Assembly (NCBI GenBank): GCA_945910005.1
Contig: OX246739.1
Location: forward strand, 73,481,523 to 73,545,522
DNA length: 64,000 nucleotides
Origin: Isoperla grammatica
Lineage: Eukaryota > Arthropoda > Insecta > Plecoptera > Perlodidae
Reading direction: 5' to 3'
The first letter of the stretch is position 1. Each line of letters opens with the position of its first letter. Shown one piece after another: positions 37,766 through 50,900 of this stretch. The position numbers and the translations under genes were made by a program. Under the pieces are notes generated by a model that saw only the letters and a program-made list of their open reading frames with translations, was not told the DNA's origin and made no database searches.

Positions 37766-37861
37766 TAGAACTTTATTTGTTAATAAGCTATTGCATTACA
37801 ATTTGCAACGAAATTGAAAGAGATTGTGATTTGTTTAAACTTTCAAAACATAACTGTCTAA

Positions 37862-38112
37862 TAATAAATTTTCGTTTAAGACCTGGCCAGGGACAATCCA
37901 TGTCCCTCTTCAGGTGACTAACTTTAGGTATTGCGGTAGTTGGTATAGTTGGTAAAAAATGTGCGAGAGGTGTTAGTATGACACAATCCTTGCATTCGCC
38001 TGTACGACTGAGGAACATCTCGTAAAACCTTCAGTCAGAACTGGCGGTGGCCGGAATCAAACGGCCCCTCCCGAGTAACAGTCTCATGTCTTACCGCTGA
38101 GCTTCAGCCGAC
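37862..38112 (-). mobile_element. tRNA-derived SINE, minus strand
   Basis: The reverse complement shows GAAGCTCAGCGGTAAGACAT (A-box region) and GCCGTTTGATTCCGGCC (B box with T-stem). It continues with TTCCTCAGTCGTACAGGC and AGTTAGTCACCTGAAGAGGG, the same order as at 34626. It lies about 100 bp from the 5S-derived SINE fragment in the same orientation. Confidence 0.82.
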
Positions 38113-38222
38113 AAGTCAGTGCACAAGTCAGTGTAGAAGTCAGTGTATAAGTCAGTATACAAGTCAGCATACAAGTTAGTGTACAAGTCACTAGTCAGCC
38201 TACAAGTCAGTGTACAAGTGTG
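38108..38222 (+). repeat. Minisatellite, ACAAGTCAGTGT, period 12 bp
   Basis: About nine units of (A/G)TACAAGTCAGT, starting at the 5' edge of the minus-strand tRNA-SINE. The repeated VYKS reading is an artefact. Confidence 0.88.
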
Positions 38223-39019
38223 CGGACGAAGAAGACGAAACACGAACCTCTCTCTACAACATGGTGCACCTCAACACTACCTAACTATATGCACATTGAT
38301 AATACATCAAGCCTCACAGAAAACACTGTTGTACTCAGCTAAGTTTCTCAATTTACAATTCATGCTAGTGGTTATTATTAAAAACATAATAAAAACTGAA
38401 CTATTTGCGCCATACAATAAAGTTAATAAATGTAAGTTAAATACAAAATAAAAATATGGTTTGCATGTGGTATGGTCCTTGTGGTTTTATTAAAATTATT
38501 TTTGTTTTTAATAAGGTAAGATAAGATAAGATAAGATTGTGTTTATTTAGCTTCAACAGCTATTATTGTCGTACTTACATTTACAACTTATTATTGCTAC
38601 AAATTAAGTATACATACACTTACAACTTGTTTTTTCTATCAATTATAATTTCGAGTTGTACAATTGATGTTCAAATACATATTTGATATCTACTGATTTA
38701 AATTTAGAAATTTACATTTATTAACTCTACAGCAGTGGAAATAGTCATGTTTTCAAGAAGTTTGTTCCCTCAGCTAAGTTGCACTCTTAGCAGCGGAACC
38801 ATGTGGAACACCGGACAGCGAAACAGCAACAACCGGCCACGGTAGCTCGGAGGAGACCCTCGTCCACTTGTGTTAATTGTGTAAACTTCTGTTTCGTTAT
38901 AGCAAAGCATTTAACTACCGTGCCAGACCATAACCTATGAAACGAGCTGTAAAGCATCAACATCTGGCGGTAAACTAGAGGAGCTTTATTAACAGCTCCC
39001 GCCGGAAGAAGTTTACTAC
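38223..39019. other. Non-coding stretch
   Basis: AT-rich, with the GATAA microsatellite. The 79-codon minus-strand frame at 38787-39026 is Cys-rich but unsupported. Confidence 0.5.
38512..38536 (+). repeat. (GATAA)n microsatellite
   Basis: Four to five AAGATAAGAT-type pentamers before a T-rich stretch. Confidence 0.8.
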
Positions 39020-39480
39020 TCCACATTATAATCAGTACAGTAGATATTTTTATATTATTTTAACACTAACTATAGAAAATAATCAAAGTTACTACTTTAA
39101 TGTTAACAATAGTTTATATATTTATAATTCAGTCTGTATAAGGTTGAGCAAACCACAGTGCGCTAAAGGGCACTAGCAACACCAAAAGACAACAATGGAA
39201 CAAATGAATTGAACTGATGGACAAACCATCAGCTGTCAAAATAATAAAATTGCAACCATAGAAATAAAAACAAGTTTAGCAATAGTAACTGCTCGCCATT
39301 TAAAACTTTTAATGATAGACAACGACTAAGTGAAAGTTTTGTATGTGTATTTGTATGTTTTTTGTTTTGTTTTCCAAAATCAGAAGTAATTATTTTTTGA
39401 GAGCTTGTTGTTTGTCCATCGATTCAATTCATTTGTTTCATTGTTGTCTCTCGAGTAGAATTCTTGAGATATAATTAAAA
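39020..39480. mobile_element. TTAA MITE family T fragment, interrupted by another MITE
   Basis: The left part is cut down to CATTATAATCAGTACAG. The right arm ATTCAGTCTGTATAAGG...AAACCACAGTGCGCT matches family T. It then breaks at about 39175 and resumes at CTTGAGATATAATTAAAAC (39464). The break is filled by a different inverted-repeat element. Confidence 0.65.
39187..39449. mobile_element. Hairpin MITE nested in a family T copy
   Basis: AGACAACAATGGAACAAATG with AATTGAACTGATGGACAAAC at the left is matched by the inverse GTTTGTCCATCGATTCAATT with CATTTGTTTCATTGTTGTCT at the right. The inverted repeats are about 40 bp with few mismatches. No coding sequence is seen in the interior. Confidence 0.75.
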
Positions 39481-40865
<1,385 letters not shown>

Positions 40866-40874
40866 ACCCACTGA
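40866..40874. repeat. Left 9-bp target-site duplication of the Foldback element
   Basis: ACCCACTGA lies immediately outside the left terminus and is repeated exactly at 52313-52321 outside the right terminus. Removing the element and one copy gives a continuous empty site. Confidence 0.88.
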
Positions 40875-40883
40875 ATGTCCGTG

Positions 40884-43818
40884 AACTTGGCCCCCCCACT
40901 TGTCGCACTAATTCTGAAATTCTCAGTATAATTAGTGTGCACCGTTCCGATTTAGTGTGTCCAAACCCCAGAATTAGTGCGACCTTAGTTTAGAAGATAT
41001 TAACGATTTAAGGGTGGGGGGGCCAAGTTCACGCTACCCCCCCAACATTTCGCACTAATTCTGAAATTCTCAGTATAATTAGTGTGCGTCGTTCCGATTT
41101 AGTGTGTCCAAACCCCAGAATTAGTGCGACCTTAGTTTAGAAGATATTGACGAAAAAAGGTGGGGGGGCCAAGTTCACGCTGCCCCCCCCACTTGTCGCA
41201 CTAATTCTGAAATTCTCAGTATAATTAGTGTGCGTCCTTCCGATTTAGTGTGTCCAAACCCCAGAATTAGTGCGACCTTAGTTAAGAAGATATTAACGAT
41301 TTAAGGGTGGGGGGGCCAAGTTCACGCTGCCCCCCCAACATTTCGCACTAATTCTGAAATTCTCAGTATAATTAGTGTGCGCCGTTCCGATTTAGTGTGT
41401 CCAAACCCCAGAATTAGTGCAACCTTAGTTTAGAAGATATTGACGAAAAAAGGTGGGGGGGCCAAGTTCACGCAGCCCCCCCACTTGTCGCACTAATTCT
41501 GAAATTCTCAGTATAATTAGTGTGCGTCGTTCCGATTTAGTGTGTCCAAACCCCCAGAATTAGTGCGACCTTAGTTTAGAAGATATTAACGATTTAAGGG
41601 TGGGGGGGCCAAGTTCACGCTGCCCCCCCAACATTTCGCACTAATTCTGAAATTCTCAGTATAATTAGTGTGCGCCGTTCCGATTTAGTGTGTCCAAACC
41701 CCAGAATTAGTGCGACCTTAGTTTAGAAGATATTGACGAAAAAAGGTGGGGGGGCCAAGTTCACGCAGCCCCCCCACTTGTCGTACTAATTCTGAAATTC
41801 TCAGTATAATTAGTGTGCGTCGTTCCGATTTAGTGTGTCCAAACCCCAGAATTAGTGCGACCTTAGTTTAGAAGATATTGACGAAAAAAGGTGGGGGGGC
41901 CAAGTTCACGCTGCCCCCCCACTTGTCGCACTAATTCTGAAATTCTCAGTATAATTAGTGTGCGCCGTTCCGATTTAGTGTGTCCAAACCCCAAAATTAG
42001 TGCGACCTTAGTTTAGAAGAAATTGACGAAATAAGGTGGGGGGCCAAGTTTACGCAGCCCCCCCCACTTGTCGCACTAATTCTGAAATTCTCAGTATAAT
42101 TAGTGTGCGTCGTTCCGATTTAGTGTGTCCAAACCCCAGAATTAGTGCGACCTTAGTTTAGAAGATATTAACGATTTAAGGGTGGGGGGGCCAAGTTCAC
42201 GCTGCCCCCCCAACATTTCGCACTAATTATGAAATTTTCAGTATAATTAGTGTGCGTCGTTCCGATTTAGTGTGTCCAAACCCCAGAATTAGTGCGACCT
42301 TAGTTTAGAAGATATTAACGATTTAAGGGTGGGGGGGCCAAGTTCACGCTGCCCCCCCACTTGTCGCACTAATTCTGAAATTCTTAGTATAATTAGTGTG
42401 CGCCGTTCCGATTTAGTGTGTCCAAACCCCAGAATTAGTGCGACCTTAGTTTAGAAGATATTAACGATTTAAGGGTGGGGGGGCCAAGTTCACGCTGCCC
42501 CCCCACTTGTCGCACTAATTCTGAAATTCTCAGTATAATTAGTGTGCGCCGTTCCGATTTAGTGTGTCTAAACCCCAGAATAAGTGCGACCTTAGTTTAG
42601 AAGATATTGACGAAATAAGGTGGGGGGGCCAAGTTCACGCTGCCCCCCCACTTGTCGCACTAATTCTGAAATTCTCAGTATAATTAGTATGCGCCGTTCC
42701 GATTTAGTGTGTCCAAACCCCAGAATTAGTGCGACCTTAGTTTAGAAGATATTGACGAAATAAGGTGGGGGGGCCAGGTTTACGCAGCCCCCCCACTTGT
42801 CGCACTAATTCTGAAATTCTCAGTATAATTAGTTTGCGTCGTTCCGATTTAGTGTGTCCAAACCCCAGAATTAGTGCGACCTTAGTTTAGAAGATATTAA
42901 CGATTTAAGGGTGGGGGGGCCAAGTTCACGCTGCCCCCCCAACATTTCGCACTAATTATGAAATTCTCAGTATAATTAGTGTGCGTCGTTCCGATTTAGT
43001 GTGTCCAAACCCCAGAATAAGTGCGACCTTAGTTTAGAAGATATTAACGATTTAAGGGTGGGGGGGCCAAGTTCACGCTGCCCCCCACTTGTCGCACTAA
43101 TTCTGAAATTCTCAGTATAATTAGTGTGCGTCGTTCCGATTTAGTGTGTCCAAACCCCAGAATTAGTGCGACCTTATAGTTTTGAAGATATTGACGAAAA
43201 AAGGTGGGGGGGACAAGTTCACGCTGCCTCCCCACTTGTCGCACTAATTTTGAAATTCTCAGCATAATTAGTGTGCGTCGTTCCAATTTAGTGTGTCCAA
43301 ACCCCAGAATTAGTGCGACCTTAGTTTAGAAGATAATAACGATTTAAGGGTGGGGGGGCCAAGTTTACGCTGCCCTGTTTTATCCCACCCACTTGTCGCA
43401 CTAATTCTAAAATTCTCAGTATAATTTGTGTGCGTCGTTCCGATTTAGTTTGTCCAAACCCCAGAATTAGTGCGACTTTAGTTTGGAAGATATTAACGAT
43501 TTAAGGGTGGGGGGCCCAAGTTCACGCTGCCCCCCCAACATTTCGCACTAATTCTGAAATTCTCAGTATAATTAGTGTGCGCCGTTCCGATTTAGTGTGT
43601 CCAAACCCCACAATTAGTGCGACCTTAGTTTAGAAGATATTAACGGTTTAAGGGTGGGGGTCCAAGTTCACGCTGCCCCCCCACTTGTCGCACTAATTCT
43701 GAAATTCTCAGTATAATTAGTGTGCGCCGTTCCGATCTAGTGTGTCCAAACCCTAGAATTAGTGCGACCTTAGTTTAGAAGATATTAACGACTTTAGAGT
43801 GGGGGGGCCAAGTTCAGG
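40884..43818 (+). repeat. Left-arm array: about 20 units of ~146 bp
   Basis: Each unit runs from a C7 run through two CGCACTAATTCTG-type boxes, TTCCGATTTAGTGTGTCC, GACCTTAGTTTAGAAGATATT and a G7 run, ending CCAAGTTCACGCTG. Two variants often alternate. One has CACTTGTCGCAC near its start, the other AACATTTCGCAC. The end of the unit is either AACGATTTAAGGGTGG or GACGAAAAAAGGTGG. Within a unit the boxes CGCACTAATT, AATTAGTGTGCG and AATTAGTGCGAC form short internal inverted repeats, and G7CC...GCTGC7 is also palindromic at unit junctions. The frames here are chance read-through of the repeat. Confidence 0.95.
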
Positions 43819-46108
43819 CTGCGTAGTCGAAACAACAAGAAAATAAACAAAATAGCGATTACGAAATAAAGGTTGGATTTCCTTGTTTGTGTGAGATCAC
43901 TTCACTTATTACTTTAATTGCTTTAATTAATAAGTTTATTTTCATAAGACCTAAAGATTGAAAATGCCCACAACATACTATATGCCTGCAATTAATTTTT
44001 TTAATGGCAAACCAATTGTCAATGACAGGCTACTCAACGTCAAGCGCTTGTACAGTTAAACATTGGTGTTTTGAATAGCGCTCTTGATCCAAAAACGATA
44101 ATGCAAATGCATGCTGGTATCACGTGATCAGCGCGTACCGCGACCACGTTATTTACGTTCTCGATATGCGATACCAAGAATTTTGGAAAATCTTTGGGTG
44201 GCTTATCGCCTCGCATCAGGTCGTAGTCCTTCAGCCTAGGACGTTTTGCTTACAAAAAAGGTCGACGCATTTGGACTTTGTAATATGATAAAACAACGTT
44301 ACCTGAGCTGTAATTCATGATGTGCTTAGCTGGCAAAAGGGCCAAACACGCCGCCATCTTGGATTTTATATAATTCACACTAATGGCTATAAAAACCTAA
44401 GTGCTTGACTAATTTAAAAACTTTTTAGTATTTTAAATTTCATTTTTCAATTCAAATGTATTTTTGTAGGTAATTTTAAATTTTTTGTATTATATTATAC
44501 ATTTAAAAACATTTTCCTACTCAATATTTTTAGTTTCGGAATGTTAAGGTTATAACTTTTATGGAAACGTATTAACTGAAAAAGTACTTCAGGTAAACGT
44601 TTAAGATAGATTTATTAAAAAATCAACGCAATCAATTTGAAGTCTCCTGTCTCTAGGTAGATTACTTCCCGAGATATGAAGTTTTCAAGAGTCGCGCGCC
44701 CTCTCTTGCCGCGCTCGGCGCTGCCCAAGCCAGGCACCGAGCGGTGCGCGTTTATTATTTTACAGAGTTTGAACAGAGAAACATATATTTACAATTGACA
44801 ACAGTTTGACAACAAAGATACACTGACAAATAGAGTCAATGTCAATAGCATTGAAGTCAATGCTAATTATTTAAATTTAAATATTTTCATCAGTTTGATT
44901 ATCCCAGTACAATGCGTCGTTCGTATTATACATGGACTAAAAGTTCAATACTATTCAGTATTGAATAGTATCAACTTTTCAGTATGATGACATTTGAGTT
45001 TTACGTCCCATTCTTTTGCAACTTTGGCTAATCGAGATGATGAGATGGTAATGTATGAAGATGAAGATACGTCACATATTAGTTTTTACTGCATTAGCAT
45101 ATTATATTGGTGATTTTTCTAAAGTAAAATTGGAAAAGTGTATTTTATAATGTAGAGCCCTATCTATCATTTTACAATGTCTTCTTAGCTAAACGACATT
45201 TGCGGTATACATGAAACTATGTCTTGAAAACATTTAATGTATTTACCATTATTGAAAATCAGATATTAAGGAGATATGCTATTTTTAACATTGTTTAGGG
45301 TTTATGATGAATTAACTGATTATTAATTGACCATCTTCATTCAATTGATTTTTGTAGCTTATTGTATCGAAACTCTGACATTTACAAAATGAACAAAAGA
45401 CAGGTTATTTTCACGACAAGCACAATTTTTAGTAGCAAATTTTCCCATCAATGCAAACTTTTTGAAATTCTTCTAGAAGATAATTATTCGGCATTTATGG
45501 AACCAGTAGTTCGTCTGCTTTCTCAAAGCCAAATAATGTTATCCAAGAAGACGTATCAGAATTAAAATATTTATCATTCGTACAATAGTAAGCACGCATG
45601 ACATTGAGATTCATTGAATTGATAGAAGGTGGTAAATCGACACTGGCTTCACTGTGGTGATATTTCCAATGTCAGTTTAAAAATAGTCTTCCATGTCGTG
45701 TTACTCTTTAAAACACGAACTAAGAACTCTTCTGCCTTTAGCATTTCATCCTATGTTAAAGAAGCAGTTCTTCCAAAGTTCATTCAATGGGAGCAGATTT
45801 TGCCAAACTTGCTAGTGAAATCGCAACCTGAGTGTGCAGTGCAGGAAGAATATTGTCCATGTTACCCATTGTAGCCAATGTATGAATTGAAATGAACCGT
45901 GTTGAATCACCAACTCCACCTCTTACCCAGAGCTCGTGTAATCCTACATGTTGCATAATATCTTAAAGTATTACAGTAATACTAAAGTAATACAGTAAAC
46001 GTACAGTTACATCAGTATCAAAAAAAGCTTCTATAATTCAACATGCCCAACTTTGCAGCATGGAACGCGTGAGGTATGATTCGCATGTAAGTTTCTGTTA
46101 TAACAAGT

Positions 46109-46285
46109 TCAGTATTGAGCTCTGGCATATTGGTGATGCAATGCAAGTGCCATGAATGGACTGGCAAGGCAATGTTTACTATCAATCAACTGGCTTGTGA
46201 TAAAGACAATGTTTGTGTCTAGTTTTTCTGCTTCATCTTCAATAAGCGATTTAAGGAAGTGCTCTAATTTTAATTTAATATCTGA
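46109..46285 (-). pseudogene. Broken coding remnant inside the Foldback centre
   Basis: This is an open stretch of 58 codons between stops with no good start. It includes KLEHFLKSLIEDEAEKLD and then SKHCLASPFMALALHHQYA. Its composition (charged helix-like start, mixed hydrophobic later part) looks more protein-like than the AT-rich chance frames around it. After the stop, a one-base shift continues as LVITETYMRIIPHAFHAAK. That pattern fits a decayed gene, either an old transposase or a captured host fragment. I do not recognise the family. Confidence 0.4.
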
Positions 46286-46736
46286 TCATCGTTGGTAAAT
46301 ATATGACATAGTTTCATTTATAGCGCACTCATTGTTTAGCTAATACATTGTAAAATGATAGGGCTCTACATTATTAGCGCTATGATATTAGCATTGCTCT
46401 AAGGTGTTTGTGTTTTTACTTTTGCTTTAGAGAAATCACTAATATAACATGCTATTGCAGTAAAAACTTGTACTGAATTGTATGGTTTAACTGTTTAGTC
46501 CAGAGATATGAAAGACGCATTGTACTGGGATAATCAAACCGAGGAAAATTTCTAAATTTAAATATTTAGCATTGATTTTAAACTCTGTCTCTGTTGACAA
46601 TCTCTTGACAATTGTCAATATCTGTTTCTCTGTTCAAACTCTGTAAAATAATAAAAGTTTTCTCTGGAAATTGTAAAAGGCAATTTGTTTGATTGAATAA
46701 TCATAATATGCATGAGAAAATGTGAGCAGTTACCGT

Positions 46737-46919
46737 TTATGCCTCATCCATAAAAACCATTTTTAATAACTGAAAATTGTAACGAATTAATTGCCTTTCG
46801 TTGGTCAACTCGCAATACAAATCGCAAGCTGCATCCAGCATTGTCTCAGAGCTTGGTAAGTAAATAGGGGGGTAAGTAAATTCCTGGAATTTGAAATAAC
46901 TGAACCAAAGCTTACGCAA
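46737..46919 (-). pseudogene. Possible coding fragment in the right-only 310-bp insert
   Basis: This frame of 60 codons includes ETMLDAACDLYCELTNERQL and lies in sequence present only on the right side of the Foldback centre. The stretch reads like real protein but is short, and no domain is recognised. It may be captured DNA or chance. Confidence 0.25.
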
Positions 46920-47907
46920 TAATTCAATTCAAGTAAACAACAGAAGATAGTCTGAGAAGGAAAGCATAGACAGCACGCGCACCGCTCGGTGCCTGGCTTG
47001 GGCAGCGCCGAGCGCGGCAAGAGAGGGCGCGCGACTCTTGAAAACTTCATATCTCGGGAAGTAATCTACCTAGAGACAGGAGACTTCAAATTGATTGCGT
47101 TGATTTTTTAATAAATCTATCTTAAACGTTTACCTGAAGTACTTTTTCAGTTAATACGTTTCCATAAAAGTTATAACCTTAACATTCCGAAACTAAAAAC
47201 ATTGAGTAGGAAAATGTTTTTAAATGTATAATATAATACAAAAAATTGAAAATTACCCATAAAAATACATTTGAATTGAAAAATGAAATTTAAAATACTA
47301 AAAAGTTTTTAAATTAGTCAAGCACTTAGGTTTTTATAGCCATTAGTGTGAATTATATAAAATCCAAGATGGCGGCGTGTTTGGCCCTTTTGCCAGCTAA
47401 GCACATCATGAATTACAGCTCAGGTAACGTTGTTTTATCATATTACAAAGTCCAAATGCGTCGACCTTTTTTGTAAGCAAAACGTCCTAGGCTGAAGGAC
47501 TACGACCTGATGCGAGGCGATAAGCCACCCAAAGATTTTCCAAAATTCTTGGTATCGCATATCGAGAACGTAAATAACGTGGTCGCGGTACGCGCTGATC
47601 ACGTGATACCAGCATGCATTTGCATTATCGTTTTTGGATCAAGAGCGCTATTCAAAACACCAATGTTTAACTGTACAAGCGCTTGACGTTGAGTAGCCTG
47701 TCATTGACAATTGGTTTGCCATTAAAAAAATTAATTGCAGGCATATAGTATGTTGTGGGCATTTTCAATCTTTAGGTCTTATGAAAATGAACTTATTAAT
47801 TAAAGCAATTAAAGTAATAAGTGAAGTGATCTCACACAAACAAGGAAATCCAACCTTTATTTCATAATCGCTATTTTGTTTATTTTCTTGTTGTTTCGAC
47901 TACGCAG

Positions 47908-50900
47908 CCTGAACTTGGCCCCCCCACTCTAAAGTCGTTAATATCTTCTAAACTAAGGTCGCACTAATTCTAGGGTTTGGACACACTAGATCGGAACGGC
48001 GCACACTAATTATACTGAGAATTTCAGAATTAGTGCGAAATGTTGGGGGGGCAGCGTGAACTTGGGCCCCCCACCCTTAAATCGTTAATATCTTCCAAAC
48101 TAAAGTCGCACTAATTCTGGGGTTTGGACACACTAAATCGGAACGACGCACACTAATTATACTGAGAATTTCAGAATTAGTGCGACAAGTGGGTGGGATA
48201 AAACAGGGCAGCGTAAACTTGGCCCCCCCACCCTTAAATCGTTATTATCTTCTAAACTAAGGTCGCACTAATTCTGGGGTTTGGACACACTAAATTGGAA
48301 CGACGCAAGCTAATTATACTGAGAATTTCAGAATTAGTGCGAAATGTTGGGGGGGTAGCGTGAACTTGGCCCCCCCACCCTTAAATCGTTAATATCTTCT
48401 AAACTAAGGTCGCACTAATTCTGGGGTTTGGACACACTAACTCGGAACGGTGCACACTAATTATACTGAGAATTTCAGAATTAGTGCGACAAGTGGGGGG
48501 GCAGCGTGAACTTGGCCCCCCCACCTTATTTCGTCAATATCTTCTAAACTAAGGTCGCACTTATTCTGGGGTTTGGACACACTAAATTGGAACGGCGCAC
48601 ACTAATTATACTGAGAATTTCAGAATTAGTGCGACAAGTGGGGGGGCAGCGTGAACTTGGCCCCCCCACCCTTAAATCGTTAATATCTTCTAAACTAAGG
48701 TCGCACTAATTCTGGGGTTTGGACACACTAAATCGGAACGACGCACACTAATTATACTGAGAATTTCAGAATTAGTGCGACAAGTGGGGGGGCTGCGTGA
48801 ACTTGGCCCCCCCACCTTTTTTCGTCAATATCTTCTAAACTAAGGTCGCACTAATTCTGGGGTTTGGACACACTAAATCGGAACGGCGCACACTAATAAT
48901 ATTGAGAATTTCAGAATAAGTGCGAAATGTTGGGGGGGCAGCGTGAACTTGGCCCCCCCACCCTTAAATCGTTTATATCTTCTTAACTAAGGTCGCACTA
49001 ATTCTGGGGTTTGGACACACTAAATCGGAAGGACGCACACTAATTATACTGAGAATTTCAGAATTAGTGCGACAAGTGGGGGGGCAGCGTGAACTTGGCC
49101 CCCCCACCTTTTTTCGTCAATATCTTCTAAACTAAGGTCGCACTAATTCTGGGGTTTGGACACACTAAATCGGAACGACGTTCACTAATTATACTGAGAA
49201 TTTCAGAATTAGTGCGAAATGTTGGGGGGGCAGCGTGAACTTGGCCCCCCCACCCTTAAATCGTTAATATCTTCTAAACTAAGGTCGCACTAATTCTGGG
49301 GTTTGGACACACTAAATCGGAACGGTGCACACTAATTATACTGAGAATTTCAGAATTAGTGCGACAAGTGGGGGGGCAGCGTGAACTTGGCCCCCCCACC
49401 CTTAAATCGTTAATATCTTCTAAACTAAGGTCGCACTAATTCTGGGGTTTGGACACACTAAATCGGAACGGTGCACACTAATTATACTGAGAATTTCAGA
49501 ATTAGTGCGACAAGTGGGGGGGGCAGCGTGAACTTGGCCTCCCCACCCTTAAATCGTTAATATCTTCTAAACTAAGGTCGCACTAATTCGGGGGTTTGGA
49601 CACACTAAATCGGAACGACGCACACTAATTAAACTGAGAATTTCAGAATTAGTGCGAAATGTTGGGGGGGTAGCGTGAACTTGGCCCCCCCACCCTTAAA
49701 TCGTTAATATCTTCTAAACTAAGGTCGCACTAATTCTGGGGTTTGGACACACTAACTCGGAACGGTGCACACTAATTATACTGAGAATTTCAGAATTAGT
49801 GCGACAAGTGGGGGGGCAGCGTGAACTTGGCCCCCCCACCTTATTTCGTCAATATCTTCTAAACTAAGGTCGCACTTATTCTGGGGTTTGGACACACTAA
49901 ATTGGAACGGCGCACACTAATTATACTGAGAATTTCAGAATTAGTGCGACAAGTGGGGGGGCAGCGTGAACTTGGCCCCCCCACCCTTAAATCGTTAATA
50001 TCTTCTAAACTAAGGTCGCACTAATTCTGGGGTTTGGACACACTAAATCGGAACGGCGCACACTAATTATACTGAGAATTTCAGAATTAGTGCGACAAGT
50101 GGGGGGGCAGCGTGAACTTGGCCCCCCCACCCTTAAATCGTTAATATCTTCTAAACTAAGGTCGCACTAATTCTGGGGTTTGGACACACTAAATCGGAAC
50201 GACGCACACTAATTATACTGAAAATTTCATAATTAGTGCGAAATGTTGGGGGGGCAGCGTGAACTTGGCCCCCCCACCCTTAAATCGTTAATATCTTCTA
50301 AACTAAGGTCGCACTAATTCTGGGGTTTGGACACACTAAATCGGAACGACGCACACTAATTATACTGAGAATTTCAGAATTAGTGCGACAAGTGGGGGGG
50401 GCTGCGTAAACTTGGCCCCCCACCTTATTTCGTCAATATCTTCTAAACTAAGGTCGCACTAATTCTGGGGTTTGGACACACTAAATCGGAACGGCGCACA
50501 CTAATTATACTGAGAATTTCAGAATTAGTGCGACAAGTGGGGGGGCAGCGTGAACTTGGCCCCCCCACCTTTTTTCGTTAATATCTTCTAAACTAAGGTC
50601 GCACTAATTCTGGGGTTTGGACACACTAAATCGGAACGACGCACACTAATTATACTGAGAATTTCAGAATTAGTGCGACATGTGGGGGGGCTGCGTGAAC
50701 TTGGCCCCCCCACCTTTTTTCGTCAATACCTTCTAAACTAAGGTCGCACTTATTATGGGGTTTAACACACTAAATCGGAACGGCGCACACTAATTATACT
50801 GAGAATTTCAGAATTAGTGCGAAATGTTGGGGGGGCAGCGTGAACTTGGCACCCCCACCCTTAAATCGTTAATATCTTCTAAACTAAGGTCGCACTAATT

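Larger units (their letters stand above)
44751..46975. other. Foldback centre: an older decayed palindrome
   Basis: The centre lies between the near-identical arms but is itself an inverted repeat with many mismatches. 44753-44830 matches the reverse of 46600-46668 (TTATTATTTTACAGAGTTTG with CAAACTCTGTAAAATAATAA). 44905-44925 matches 46510-46535 (CCCAGTACAATGCGTC). 45150-45215 matches 46325-46375 (GTAGAGCCCTATC and GATAGGGCTCTAC). The right side carries about 310 bp (46666-46975) with no counterpart on the left. A short hairpin around TTCAATACTATTCAGTATTGAA is at about 44945-44966. The short + strand frames at 45362-45565 and 45629-45874 show no recognisable domain. Confidence 0.75.

Noticed and set aside
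43044..43286. Minus-strand 80-codon frame with internal repeats
   Set aside because: It is the Foldback arm unit read in one frame.
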